Shown here one piece after another: positions 1 to 7,911 of a stretch of 14,650 bases of DNA (positions within the stretch are counted from its first letter, which is position 1; every line of letters begins with the position of its first letter). The notes beneath the pieces are model-generated. The model saw only the letters and a list, made by a program, of their open reading frames with translations, was not told the DNA's origin and searched no databases. Source of the DNA: Chitinophagaceae bacterium (GTDB lineage Bacteria; Bacteroidota; Bacteroidia; Chitinophagales; Chitinophagaceae); contig JAGNOY010000020.1 in assembly GCA_017989935.1 (NCBI GenBank), positions 1 through 14,650 on the forward strand, written 5' to 3'. Both the position numbers and the translations under genes were made by a program.

Positions 1-2
1 AG

Positions 3-92
3 CCCGCATTCCGAGAGGCTTCACGGACATCAATTCTAGTTGAAACCATACAGCCGAATCGGAAAAGGACTTGCAATGAAAGGCCCGCCCCC
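3..92 (+). repeat. Structured intergenic repeat, copy 1 (left part probably outside the window)
   Basis: Positions 3-24 are identical to 9963-9984 (22 nt), and 52-64 matches 10013-10025 at 12 of 13 positions. The spacing between the two blocks is nearly the same in both copies (49 and 50 nt). The blocks can pair with each other: TTCCGA with TCGGAA and GGCT with AGCC, leaving opposed GA dinucleotides between the two helices. The sequence after the second block (65-92) is only loosely related to copy 2. The outer 5' arm seen in copy 2 would lie left of position 1. No protein reading of the element makes sense. Whether it acts as RNA, as a terminator or as a REP-like DNA repeat is unknown. Confidence 0.6.
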
Positions 93-205
93 GAAGAAAA
101 TACAAGACCTGAATACAATACTTCAACGGGGGAACGCCCAAATGCTAACATCAAAAATGACCGAAGTATAAAATGATTTGCTTAGTTTAGCCCAAACAAA
201 TGTGT

Positions 206-910
206 ATGAAGTTTATATCTGGCTTGTTTTTAATGGGCATTACTGGATTATTGGCCTGTCAACGAAATTCCAAGCTCATCGACACCCGCGATTTTTATGC
301 ACAAGTGGTAGATTACACCACAGGCATCCCACAAAAGAAAGTGAAAATATATTTAACGCAAACCGCAGCCGACGTGGTCGTTTCACCAGATACTTGGGCT
401 TACAAGCAGGCCGATACTTCGGGTCGAATGAATGATTTAATCAATAACATAATTCTTGATTCTACCATCACAGACGAACAAGGATATTTTTATTTTAAAC
501 AGTTGATAGCGCCCCCTAGTTTTTTAAAATATCAATTGGTAGTGCAAGATAATTCGGTGATGCGTCTTTTTGCGCAAGCTGAAAATGATTTGAATGTAAC
601 AAGATTTTATACCGATAAAAAAAGAACCTTGTTGATACAAACCCATACTTCAAATCCATTCGCTATGTTTGATACCTTGTTAGTTTCTACCAAAATTCCA
701 GAACCCAATTATGCCCCTTTTTATTTATCAAGAAAACTTTTTGGAAGCAAAGGTTCAACAGCGAATGAATTCATAACATCCTATTCATATGCCTTAGCCA
801 AACAAGTGATTGTAGAATATAGAGTTTTCAGAAAAGATACCCAATTTGCGCATATTGACACGCTAGATTTAAGTAGCGCTGACACCACTTTTGTACAGAT
901 TCAATACTAA
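206..910 (+). CDS. Predicted lipoprotein of unknown function
   Basis: The protein starts MKFISGLFLMGITGLLAC, a hydrophobic signal sequence ending in a lipobox (LLAC) that would be cut before the cysteine at residue 18. An outer-membrane or periplasm-facing lipoprotein is therefore likely. An in-frame ATG at 200 would add two residues; I prefer 206 because Met-Lys is the usual lipoprotein start. The mature part is about 217 residues with alternating beta-strand-like stretches. The segment DFYAQVVDYTTGIPQKKVKI, followed by a TDEQGYFYF stretch, resembles the carboxypeptidase-regulatory-like or transthyretin-like beta-sandwich found in many Bacteroidota surface proteins (inference). No catalytic motif is visible. 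The stop codon overlaps the stop of the convergent downstream gene by 4 nt. No clear promoter or Shine-Dalgarno was seen. Confidence 0.75.
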   Translation: MKFISGLFLMGITGLLACQRNSKLIDTRDFYAQVVDYTTGIPQKKVKIYLTQTAADVVVSPDTWAYKQADTSGRMNDLINNIILDSTITDEQGYFYFKQLIAPPSFLKYQLVVQDNSVMRLFAQAENDLNVTRFYTDKKRTLLIQTHTSNPFAMFDTLLVSTKIPEPNYAPFYLSRKLFGSKGSTANEFITSYSYALAKQVIVEYRVFRKDTQFAHIDTLDLSSADTTFVQIQY

Positions 911-2376
911 TGACCTTTTTGTAGTCTGAGTGTAAACCATTGTCCCGACAGCCCTTGAACACGAAGGATATACATAGCTTCAGGATAGGCTTGTAAATTT
1001 ATTTGACAAGAAGTTGATTCATTGAATTTACTTGTTTGTAACAACTTGCCATCGATAGTATATAAATGATATTCTTTAAATTTTTCATTTGTTGTTGATG
1101 TGAGGGTAGCCATATCTTGAGTAGGATTTGGATAAATATTGAAGCCCCCTTGTTTATTAAAATCTTCCAAGGCCGCAGGTACATTCAACTGATTCATTCT
1201 ATATCGACGCACATTGATTACCTCGCGAGAATCAGAGGCTGTTGTATAGGCTTGAAGTATTGGAATCAAATACAATCTTGATTTATTGTATACATTCGAT
1301 AAAGTATCACTAATGCTCATGTTAACAGTTTGGTTCGCAGTCACTGATGCAGGTACTGAGCCTGCCCTACCCCATGACCCGCCATACACTTTTCTAAGCA
1401 CAAATCGATGGTACTCCGAATCAATAGGATGGGTGCCGTTGCTAGCTTGGTAATAATAAATACTATCTTCTACCAACATGCAACTTAGCCTCATTTCTTT
1501 TGAGAAGGACATAGCATCAATGAATTTGGCATTCATCTGGCAAGATAAAATATTGGTAGTATTGTTTAAGGTATAATTAGAAATAGTTAAATCGCATGGT
1601 ACTTTATTGGCAAATTCCATATCACGTATCACAAAATTTGAATCAGTAGGGCAAAATCCTGGATAAGGATAATAGGTTAAGCCACTATCATAAGGTCCTA
1701 AATCGACTCGATTGAAAGACATTTGCGGATGGGTAATTCCATCTATGGTTGAATCAATTTCTTTGGCTTCTGGACAATTGAAAATTCCCCAAGCACCTCC
1801 TGGGGCATATGCATGCAATTTAACACTCACCATATAATCGTCATAACTGGCCATTAAAAATTCATTGAAAGCGGTACCGTGTTCACCACAGGGTCCGCAT
1901 GAAACATGATAGGCATATTCATTTAAGCCTTTGCGAACAGGCACATTATTCATCGCTTTGAAATTACGCCACAAGGTATCGTTGCTATGATTGATATCAG
2001 GAAATCCATCAATACTATCAATCCAAATTTTCAACGTGTATAATCCTGGACTTGAACAATACAAGGGCGATTTTAAAGTTACTCTATATCCTGAGTAACC
2101 AACTCCGTTTACGCAATTTGATGCATCATTATGATCCACGATGGTAGACTCCTTAATGATGGGTCCATTATTTACAGAATAAGCATATTTCACTATACTA
2201 CTAAAAGAAGGTCCCATATCCTTAATAAAAAAAGGAACGTAATAATTTTTATTTGTAGACAGATAGTAAGTGGTTGGGTCTGTAGCCTTATTCATGGCCA
2301 AATTAGAAGTTTGTCCTTGAGCAGCCATTGATATTAGAATTAATAAGAAGCCTGAAAGGATAGATGATTTAGTCAT
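907..2376 (-). CDS. T9SS-exported thioredoxin-like protein, possibly Omp28-related
   Basis: 489 residues. Residues 1-21 are a signal peptide (hydrophobic GFLLILISMAA, cleavage near AQG-Q). Residues 22-145 look like an extracellular beta-sandwich. At about 150 a thioredoxin-like segment begins, with a CGPC motif at 160-163 in the context LNEYAYHVSCGPCGEHG. This resembles the EEFTGxxCxxC segment of Omp28-related outer-membrane proteins, though the usual TG is replaced. The last 78 residues form a T9SS type A sorting domain: FNIYPNPTQD at 412-421, then a YTIDGKLL turn and an AMYILRV strand near the C-terminus. Predicted route: Sec export, T9SS translocation, then release or attachment at the cell surface. 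Function is unproven; a disulfide or thiol role is inferred from CGPC alone. It is divergent from the cyclophilin gene across about 170 nt. Confidence 0.75.
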   Translation of the reverse strand: MTKSSILSGFLLILISMAAQGQTSNLAMNKATDPTTYYLSTNKNYYVPFFIKDMGPSFSSIVKYAYSVNNGPIIKESTIVDHNDASNCVNGVGYSGYRVTLKSPLYCSSPGLYTLKIWIDSIDGFPDINHSNDTLWRNFKAMNNVPVRKGLNEYAYHVSCGPCGEHGTAFNEFLMASYDDYMVSVKLHAYAPGGAWGIFNCPEAKEIDSTIDGITHPQMSFNRVDLGPYDSGLTYYPYPGFCPTDSNFVIRDMEFANKVPCDLTISNYTLNNTTNILSCQMNAKFIDAMSFSKEMRLSCMLVEDSIYYYQASNGTHPIDSEYHRFVLRKVYGGSWGRAGSVPASVTANQTVNMSISDTLSNVYNKSRLYLIPILQAYTTASDSREVINVRRYRMNQLNVPAALEDFNKQGGFNIYPNPTQDMATLTSTTNEKFKEYHLYTIDGKLLQTSKFNESTSCQINLQAYPEAMYILRVQGLSGQWFTLRLQKGH

Positions 2377-2396
2377 AAAATGGGGAATTAGATTGG

Positions 2397-2425
2397 CTAA
2401 ATTACAACATATTCTGCATCAGCAA
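2397..2425 (-). promoter_or_regulatory. Candidate Bacteroidota-type promoter for the 907-2376 gene
   Basis: Read on the minus strand, TAATTTAG (2397-2404) matches 7 of 8 positions of the Bacteroidota -7 element TAnnTTTG. A TTG (2423-2425) lies 18 nt upstream, as expected for the -33 element. The -7 box is 20 nt from the ATG. Short AT-rich matches arise by chance, so this is tentative. Confidence 0.35.
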
Positions 2426-2547
2426 GTCAAAAAAACCTTAGCATGTAAATACATAAAAATAAATTTCAATTCTATGACAATTGCTTGACATGAAAATTGA
2501 TTATGGCATATTTGGAATTCGACTTACATTCGCAAAAAAAATCGAAC

Positions 2548-2994
2548 ATGTCAGAAACAAAACGAACACAAGGGAAAATACATACCAATAAAGGTGTCAT
2601 GACTTTTGAACTTTATGACGAATCAACACCCATCGCCGTGGCCAACTTTAAAAAATTAATTGGCATACAATTTTATGATGGTTTAAAATTTCATCGAGTG
2701 ATTCCTAATTTCATGGTGCAAGCAGGTTGTCCTGATGGCACAGGCGCTGGAGGTCCTGGCTATTCGATTAAGTGTGAAACATCAGCAGACAATCAATTTC
2801 ATGACAGAGGTGTATTGTCAATGGCGCACCGAGGTAAAGATACTGGTGGCTCACAATTCTTTATTTGTCACAACAGACAAGGCACTGCCCATCTTGATGG
2901 GGTACATACTTCTTTTGGCAAAGTGATTGATGGATTAGATGTACTAGATAGTATTGTTGCTGGTGATATAATGGAGAAAATTGAATTGATCTAG
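2548..2994 (+). CDS. Peptidyl-prolyl cis-trans isomerase, cyclophilin type
   Basis: Small cytoplasmic cyclophilin of about 148 residues that catalyses cis-trans isomerisation of Xaa-Pro bonds. The active-site signature FHRVIPNFMVQAG contains the catalytic arginine, phenylalanine and glutamine (equivalent to R55, F60 and Q63 of human cyclophilin A). GGSQFFI and HLDGVHTSFG supply the rest of the pocket; the cyclophilin A tryptophan position is histidine here, as in many bacterial forms. I chose ATG 2548 (MSETKRTQGKIHTNKGVM): it gives the usual short bacterial length, follows an A-rich stretch, and has no signal peptide. An in-frame ATG at 2497 would add 17 residues that do not look like part of the fold. 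It ends 2 nt from the stop of the convergent TMTC-like gene. Confidence 0.93.
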   Translation: MSETKRTQGKIHTNKGVMTFELYDESTPIAVANFKKLIGIQFYDGLKFHRVIPNFMVQAGCPDGTGAGGPGYSIKCETSADNQFHDRGVLSMAHRGKDTGGSQFFICHNRQGTAHLDGVHTSFGKVIDGLDVLDSIVAGDIMEKIELI

Positions 2995-2996
2995 AT

Positions 2997-5015
2997 TTAA
3001 TTTCCTAAACCAATTAAAGCATTTTTAAGCACTTGGTCATTGGGTGCATACTTGAGTCCTTCATTCCACATGGCTTTTGCTTTTACTTTATCATTCATTT
3101 TGAGATAAACCATACCTAAAAAATAGAGTGGTCTATGATCATTAGGTTTGATCTCATGTGCATTTTGAAATTGCACTAAGGCAAGAGGCAAATTATTTTC
3201 CTTAAATGATTTGTTGCCATCATTATAAAATTTACCAGCAGCATTATCTATATAACCTAAAAGCACTTTATCGTTAGGCGTAATTTCTTTGGCTTTCAAC
3301 CAATAATATGCGGCACTATCCATGTCGCCTAAAGTGACTTTGGCAACGCCCATATTTCTTAGCGTGACTGCATACTTTGGATACAAACTCATAGCCTTTC
3401 TTCCATAAAACAAAGAGCTATCCAACAGGACATTTTTTCTTTCTTTGTTCGCAGGCAATAGGCTCAAATCAAAATAATGCTTACATAAATTACCATTCAA
3501 CATAGTACTATTTGGATGTGTTTTGATATCTGTAAAATATAAGGTGATATCATTTTTCCAAGCAGGATTTCTTGAAAAAGTTTTAATGCTATATAAAACC
3601 ATCAATGGTAAAAAGATAATCCATACAGTATAGTCAGGTAATTTGAATTTTTGCGTGCCAAGATAATACACACCATAAATGAGTAAAATACAAACCCCTA
3701 AAGAAGAATGATATACTAATCGTTCGCCCATAGTAGCACCAATATTAAACAAGAAATTATTGACCAACACTAGATGGGTTAAAATAAACAATAGCGGAAT
3801 CACCAAACTGTTTCTTCTGATTATTGCCCAAAGTATACACAACGACAATGAAATTAATAAAACCAAACTTCCCCAAACTGCTGGATCAGAAAAAGATCGA
3901 TATGGGATAGAATTAAATCCATAATCACAACTTAAGCTAGTTGGATAAATAAGCATCAATACATACTTCAAGTTGATAAAAATTTTAGTAGCTAAAGCTT
4001 GTCCACCTGTTGCATATAAATAAGGGTTATTGAGTAAGTCAGTTTCTTGAAACGCATTCGATGCCATACTAGCAACCATGCTACTGCGAATACCAAAATA
4101 GATGATGAAGGTGAGTAATAGTCCAGCACAAGTTTGGGCAATTTGCTTCCAACTCATCTGTTTATAATACACATATAACGACACGGGTAAAATGACTAAC
4201 AATGTCACACCATATTCTTTACTGAGTAGTCCGAAAAAATAACACAACAAGGACCAAATCATCCAAGAGCGCTTTCTTCTTTCTACATAATTAAAAGTAC
4301 AGTACATGGTTAAAACCATAAACATCAAGGAAAGTATTTCATCTCGGCTTTTTACATTGGCTACCACTTCTGTATGAATGGGATGAGTCAGAAAAAGTAA
4401 GCAAATGAGCAAAGCCAACCATTTTTTATCTTTAAAAAAGAAGCGAACAAAAAACATATATAGTACACAAATACTGAAAATATAAAGCAACACATTATTG
4501 ACATGCCGAAAAGACATCCCTTTTACTTTGACATCATTCATATTGTATAAGCCATCCTTATTTATATCTTCTTCGATATCACCCACTCCATTATGATTTA
4601 AATCCCATGATTGATCTTGTATCCCATCAGGCAAAGTGCCTATAAACTCTTGTTCTATTGCAAAGGTGGCTAAAGAAAATGGCCTGTATCTTCCACCTGT
4701 TAAACTTGCTTCTGCGCCTTGTGATTTATTATAGCTATCAAAAATATCGCTGCTAAAAATTTCGCCAATACCATCCATGCCTTTAAGTATAGATGGATTT
4801 TCGCAAATAATGATTTCGTCATCTAAGGCAAATTCATGATTAAAGGTATTCGCATACAACAAGATGCCTAATAAAACAATGAAGCAATAAGGTAGCCAAC
4901 CTGAACTCAATTTATCTAAAATTCCTTTTGGGGGTATATTTGTTACAGGCATGGGGTCTGACTTCAATTCGGCAGTTTCGACAGTGCCCTTCTGTTTCTG
5001 ATTTTTCTTACTCAT
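2997..5015 (-). CDS. TMTC-like GT-C membrane glycosyltransferase with C-terminal TPRs
   Basis: 672 residues, about 10 membrane helices between residues 40 and 480, then TPR repeats at about 530-668. The N-terminal part carries TMTC/GT-C family features: an acidic pair in the first external loop (EFALDDEIIICENP, 61-74), YRPFSLATFAIE (110-121), LTHPIHTEVVANVKSRDE (209-226), GLLSKEYGV (262-270) and GERLVYHSSLG (430-440). Eukaryotic TMTC proteins transfer mannose to cadherins from a dolichol-linked donor. Bacterial homologues are thought to be lipid-linked sugar transferases, but donor and acceptor here are unknown. Residues 138-161 form two back-to-back EF-hand-type calcium-binding loops within the first external loop. 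The hydrophilic Lys/Gln-rich N-terminus is cytoplasmic. The gene stands alone, between two plus-strand genes. Confidence 0.8.
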   Translation of the reverse strand: MSKKNQKQKGTVETAELKSDPMPVTNIPPKGILDKLSSGWLPYCFIVLLGILLYANTFNHEFALDDEIIICENPSILKGMDGIGEIFSSDIFDSYNKSQGAEASLTGGRYRPFSLATFAIEQEFIGTLPDGIQDQSWDLNHNGVGDIEEDINKDGLYNMNDVKVKGMSFRHVNNVLLYIFSICVLYMFFVRFFFKDKKWLALLICLLFLTHPIHTEVVANVKSRDEILSLMFMVLTMYCTFNYVERRKRSWMIWSLLCYFFGLLSKEYGVTLLVILPVSLYVYYKQMSWKQIAQTCAGLLLTFIIYFGIRSSMVASMASNAFQETDLLNNPYLYATGGQALATKIFINLKYVLMLIYPTSLSCDYGFNSIPYRSFSDPAVWGSLVLLISLSLCILWAIIRRNSLVIPLLFILTHLVLVNNFLFNIGATMGERLVYHSSLGVCILLIYGVYYLGTQKFKLPDYTVWIIFLPLMVLYSIKTFSRNPAWKNDITLYFTDIKTHPNSTMLNGNLCKHYFDLSLLPANKERKNVLLDSSLFYGRKAMSLYPKYAVTLRNMGVAKVTLGDMDSAAYYWLKAKEITPNDKVLLGYIDNAAGKFYNDGNKSFKENNLPLALVQFQNAHEIKPNDHRPLYFLGMVYLKMNDKVKAKAMWNEGLKYAPNDQVLKNALIGLGN

Positions 5016-5284
5016 AAGTCATTTTCATTTAAATGTTCACTCAAAGCTGATCTGAATTTGCATCCTGAAAAAGTATCACAATATAAACATATTGCTTTTT
5101 TTGAAGGAATTTGAGCCATGTTTTTTGAGCTAAATTATATTTCCATTCAAGGTAATTAACTATTTGTTTTGCTTTCAAATGAGCCTCAACAGCGATTGTT
5201 GAACCAAAAGACCTACATTCGCGCACGATTGTCAGAAATTCTATTTAAGTTCTTTTCTAGTCAATCCTTAAGAAAACGAAGATT

Positions 5285-5731
5285 ATGCATAGAATTCAAA
5301 TTTATCGAAAATTATTTAATGCCAATAAGGATACCGAACTTTCGGAATTAAAAATCACTTATAGAAATTTAATTAAGGAATGGCATCCAGACAAAATTAT
5401 CGATGATGAAGAGAGAAAAACTGCTGCAGAAATCAAAAGTAAAACCATTATTGAAGCGTATCATTTTTTGGTGAGTATTGCCGCTGAAACCAAACAACTA
5501 AATTTAGAAGAATATACTAAATTAACTAATACGGCCTTTATTGACGACTTTGTGCATAAGGGACAAAATTTGAAAATTACCTTTCAAGATGGAAATAGTT
5601 ATGAATATTTAGGTGTACCCAAAAGCATTTATGTGAAAATGGTCAATTCACCCACAATTACACGTTTTGCACGCAGACATATTTATCATAGTTATACTTA
5701 TCGACATATAGGCAAACAAGCTTCAGAATAG
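5285..5731 (+). CDS. J-domain protein with C-terminal KTSC domain
   Basis: 148 residues, no signal peptide, cytoplasmic. Residues 5-62 form a J domain with the invariant HPD at 34-36 (KEWHPDKI) between helix II (LSELKITYRNLIKEW) and a Lys/Glu-rich helix III. This indicates an interaction with an Hsp70 (DnaK-type) ATPase. Residues 88-142 match the KTSC domain: KITFQDGNSYEYLGVPKSIY, followed by NSPTITRFARRHIYHSYTYR. KTSC is a small domain of poorly known, possibly nucleic-acid-related role. The Gly/Phe linker, zinc finger and client-binding domain of true DnaJ are missing, so it is not the general chaperone. ATG 5285 follows an A/G-rich stretch, and the J domain begins at once, which supports this start. 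The 269-nt upstream gap holds no clear gene. Confidence 0.82.
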   Translation: MHRIQIYRKLFNANKDTELSELKITYRNLIKEWHPDKIIDDEERKTAAEIKSKTIIEAYHFLVSIAAETKQLNLEEYTKLTNTAFIDDFVHKGQNLKITFQDGNSYEYLGVPKSIYVKMVNSPTITRFARRHIYHSYTYRHIGKQASE

Positions 5732-5836
5732 TTTTAGTGGCTTCGTCTAAATCATTTGTCCTCAAACAAGAAAGCATATTTATCTGAATGAAAAATCATT
5801 TTGATTTATCTTTCGTGAAAATTTACTCCCCCATTT

Positions 5837-7165
5837 ATGACTTTTTCCGATTTTAATTTGCCTGCTTCTATTATGCATGCCATCGAAGAAATAGGTTATC
5901 ACCAACCCACTTCAATTCAACGAAAAGCTTTTTCTGTAGTAATGTCAGGAAGAGATGTTTGTGGCATAGCACAAACGGGTACCGGAAAAACTGCTGCTTA
6001 CTTATTACCCATACTTAAACAATATAAACATACGCTAGACAAAATCCCTCAAACACTCATCCTTGTGCCCACCCGCGAATTAGTTGTGCAAGTTGTTGAA
6101 GAAGCTAAATCACTTAGTCGATATATGGACTTTGTAGCTCTTGGCGTGTATGGTGGCGTAAACTTAAGTGTCCATCGTAATGAATTAGCCAAAGGAGCAG
6201 ACTTACTAGTTGCCACACCTGGCCGTTTATTAGATATGATTAAAACAGGTGCCCTAAGAACCAAAGATGTAAAACGATTAGTGATAGATGAAGTCGATGA
6301 AATGCTACACCTTGGATTTAGATTTCAACTCAATCAGTTACTTGAAGTGCTTCCAACCAAAAGACAAACTTTGATGTTTTCAGCAACAATGACCGAAGAA
6401 GTTGAGATACTCATGCATGAATTTTTTCAGCATCCTGAAAAAATAGAAGCTGCACCAACTGGTACCCCACTCGATCAAATAGAACAAATAATTTATCATG
6501 TGCCTAATTTCAATACTAAGGTTAATCTATTAATTAAATTATTAGCTGAAGACGAAAACATGAATAAGGTATTGCTTTTTGTAGCATCAAAAAAAATGGC
6601 TGATGAATTATACCTTCCATTAAGTGAAAAATTTCCTGAAAAAGTAGGCATCATACACTCGAACAAAGAACAAAACTTTAGGTTCAACGCAGTCAATCAA
6701 TTTAAACAAGGTCAAACAAAAATTTTAATTGCCACAGATATTATTGCACGTGGATTAGATATCGAAGATGTTTCTCATGTGATTTGTTTTGATACACCCG
6801 AGGTACCTGAAAATTATATACATCGAATTGGACGAACAGGCCGCGCAGATAAAAATGGAATTTCTATCACCTTCGTCACCGAAAAAGAAATGCCTGATTT
6901 TGAGAAAATAGAAGAGCTGATGAAGAAACAAATTTCTCCTACGCTATTGCCCGAAGACCTTATAATTTCGGATATTCTCACCGAAGACGAAAAACCTAAG
7001 GTGCGTATGAAAATTATTCCATTTAAAATTCCGAAAAGAGAAGAAGCAGGTCCAGCCTTTCATGAAAAATCTGAAAAGAATAAAAAAGTAAATCGTAAAG
7101 TAAGTCAAAAAGATAAAATGCTTGCTAAGTACGGCAAACCTAAAAAACGAAAACCGAAGAAGTAA
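5837..7165 (+). CDS. DEAD-box-family ATP-dependent RNA helicase (DEVD variant)
   Basis: 442 residues, cytoplasmic. All core helicase motifs are present in order: Q motif GYHQPTSIQ (20-28), Walker A AQTGTGKT (45-52), PTREL (78-82), TPGRL (127-131), motif II DEVD (151-154), SAT (182-184), ARGLDIEDV (304-312) and HRIGRTGR (329-336). It should unwind short RNA duplexes in ribosome assembly or mRNA turnover. RhlE-like proteins are the closest bacterial group I can name, but subgroup is uncertain. Motif II reads DEVD instead of DEAD; both catalytic acidic residues are kept, so activity is expected. The C-terminal tail, from about 390, is very rich in Lys/Arg and ends KKRKPKK, a typical RNA-binding extension. 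The stop is 11 nt before the SGNH hydrolase gene, so the two may be co-transcribed. Confidence 0.95.
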   Translation: MTFSDFNLPASIMHAIEEIGYHQPTSIQRKAFSVVMSGRDVCGIAQTGTGKTAAYLLPILKQYKHTLDKIPQTLILVPTRELVVQVVEEAKSLSRYMDFVALGVYGGVNLSVHRNELAKGADLLVATPGRLLDMIKTGALRTKDVKRLVIDEVDEMLHLGFRFQLNQLLEVLPTKRQTLMFSATMTEEVEILMHEFFQHPEKIEAAPTGTPLDQIEQIIYHVPNFNTKVNLLIKLLAEDENMNKVLLFVASKKMADELYLPLSEKFPEKVGIIHSNKEQNFRFNAVNQFKQGQTKILIATDIIARGLDIEDVSHVICFDTPEVPENYIHRIGRTGRADKNGISITFVTEKEMPDFEKIEELMKKQISPTLLPEDLIISDILTEDEKPKVRMKIIPFKIPKREEAGPAFHEKSEKNKKVNRKVSQKDKMLAKYGKPKKRKPKK

Positions 7166-7176
7166 TTTAATGATAT

Positions 7177-7905
7177 ATGTTCAAAAATAAATACACGCTT
7201 ACAACATGGATTTTACTCGGAACAAATGCATTGTTGATTGTTTGGATATTCATACATTGGCAACAAGACAGAAAACACAATCAACAACCTCAACAAGTAT
7301 CTAACAATATTAATTATTCATTTAGTCAGAATCCAAATTTCTCCGAACAACTTGACTTAAACACTTTATACAACAAACCTGTAAAAATAGCCATGCTTGG
7401 TAATTCGCTTACTTACAAAGTAAATTGGAATGAACTTTTAGAAAGAAATGACATAGCAAATTTAGGTATAGGTTCAGACATCACTGCAGGTTATTTGCAC
7501 AGAATTCAAACAGTAATTTCTTTACACCCAAGTATGGTATGTATTGAAGGTGGCATCAATGATATCGCACTTGATCTTGCACCTGCTAAAACCTTGAAGC
7601 ATATCCAGCAACTTGTAGATACCTTTCGTCAATATAAAATCACCCCAATACTTCATACTATTTTACCAGTGCATGCAAATTATCCTGTCTCCTTGCGCAT
7701 CAACGAAAAAGTTTGGGGGGTGAATCAAGCTATCATAAAGTATGCAACTGAAAAGCATATTCAACTTATTGATTTAACTCCATTATTGTCAGCAAACGGA
7801 TTTCTTAGAAGCGACTTTGTACAACAAGATGGCATACATCTTAAAGCCAGCGCATATCGTATTTGGGCACAACAATTAAAACAACTTATTCAATCTTTTA
7901 AGTAA
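7177..7905 (+). CDS. Membrane-anchored SGNH/GDSL hydrolase
   Basis: 242 residues. An uncleaved signal anchor at about 10-27 (WILLGTNALLIVWIFIHW) places the catalytic domain outside the inner membrane. The SGNH blocks are complete: block I GNSLT with the nucleophile Ser77, block II glycine in NLGIG (95-99), block III GGIND with Asn128, and block V DGIH with Asp218 and His221. It should act as an esterase or acyl-ester hydrolase; substrate is unknown. SGNH proteins next to membrane proteins often work on O-acetyl groups of polysaccharides, but that is inference here. It lies 11 nt after the helicase gene and 6 nt before the membrane-protein gene, with which it very likely forms an operon. Confidence 0.88.
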   Translation: MFKNKYTLTTWILLGTNALLIVWIFIHWQQDRKHNQQPQQVSNNINYSFSQNPNFSEQLDLNTLYNKPVKIAMLGNSLTYKVNWNELLERNDIANLGIGSDITAGYLHRIQTVISLHPSMVCIEGGINDIALDLAPAKTLKHIQQLVDTFRQYKITPILHTILPVHANYPVSLRINEKVWGVNQAIIKYATEKHIQLIDLTPLLSANGFLRSDFVQQDGIHLKASAYRIWAQQLKQLIQSFK

Positions 7906-7911
7906 CCTAAC

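Noticed and set aside
88..132. CCCCCG/CGGGGG stem (88-93 with 127-132) as an intrinsic terminator
   Set aside because: The loop is 33 nt, and no T-run follows on either strand, so there is too little support to call it a terminator.
2497..2547. Longer N-terminus for the cyclophilin
   Set aside because: The extra 17 residues are not hydrophobic enough for a signal peptide and are not part of the fold; the internal ATG at 2548 gives the typical bacterial length.
5041..5351. Two short ORFs upstream of the J-domain gene
   Set aside because: They lie on opposite strands, overlap each other or the real gene, and show no protein-like features; the J domain begins right at ATG 5285.
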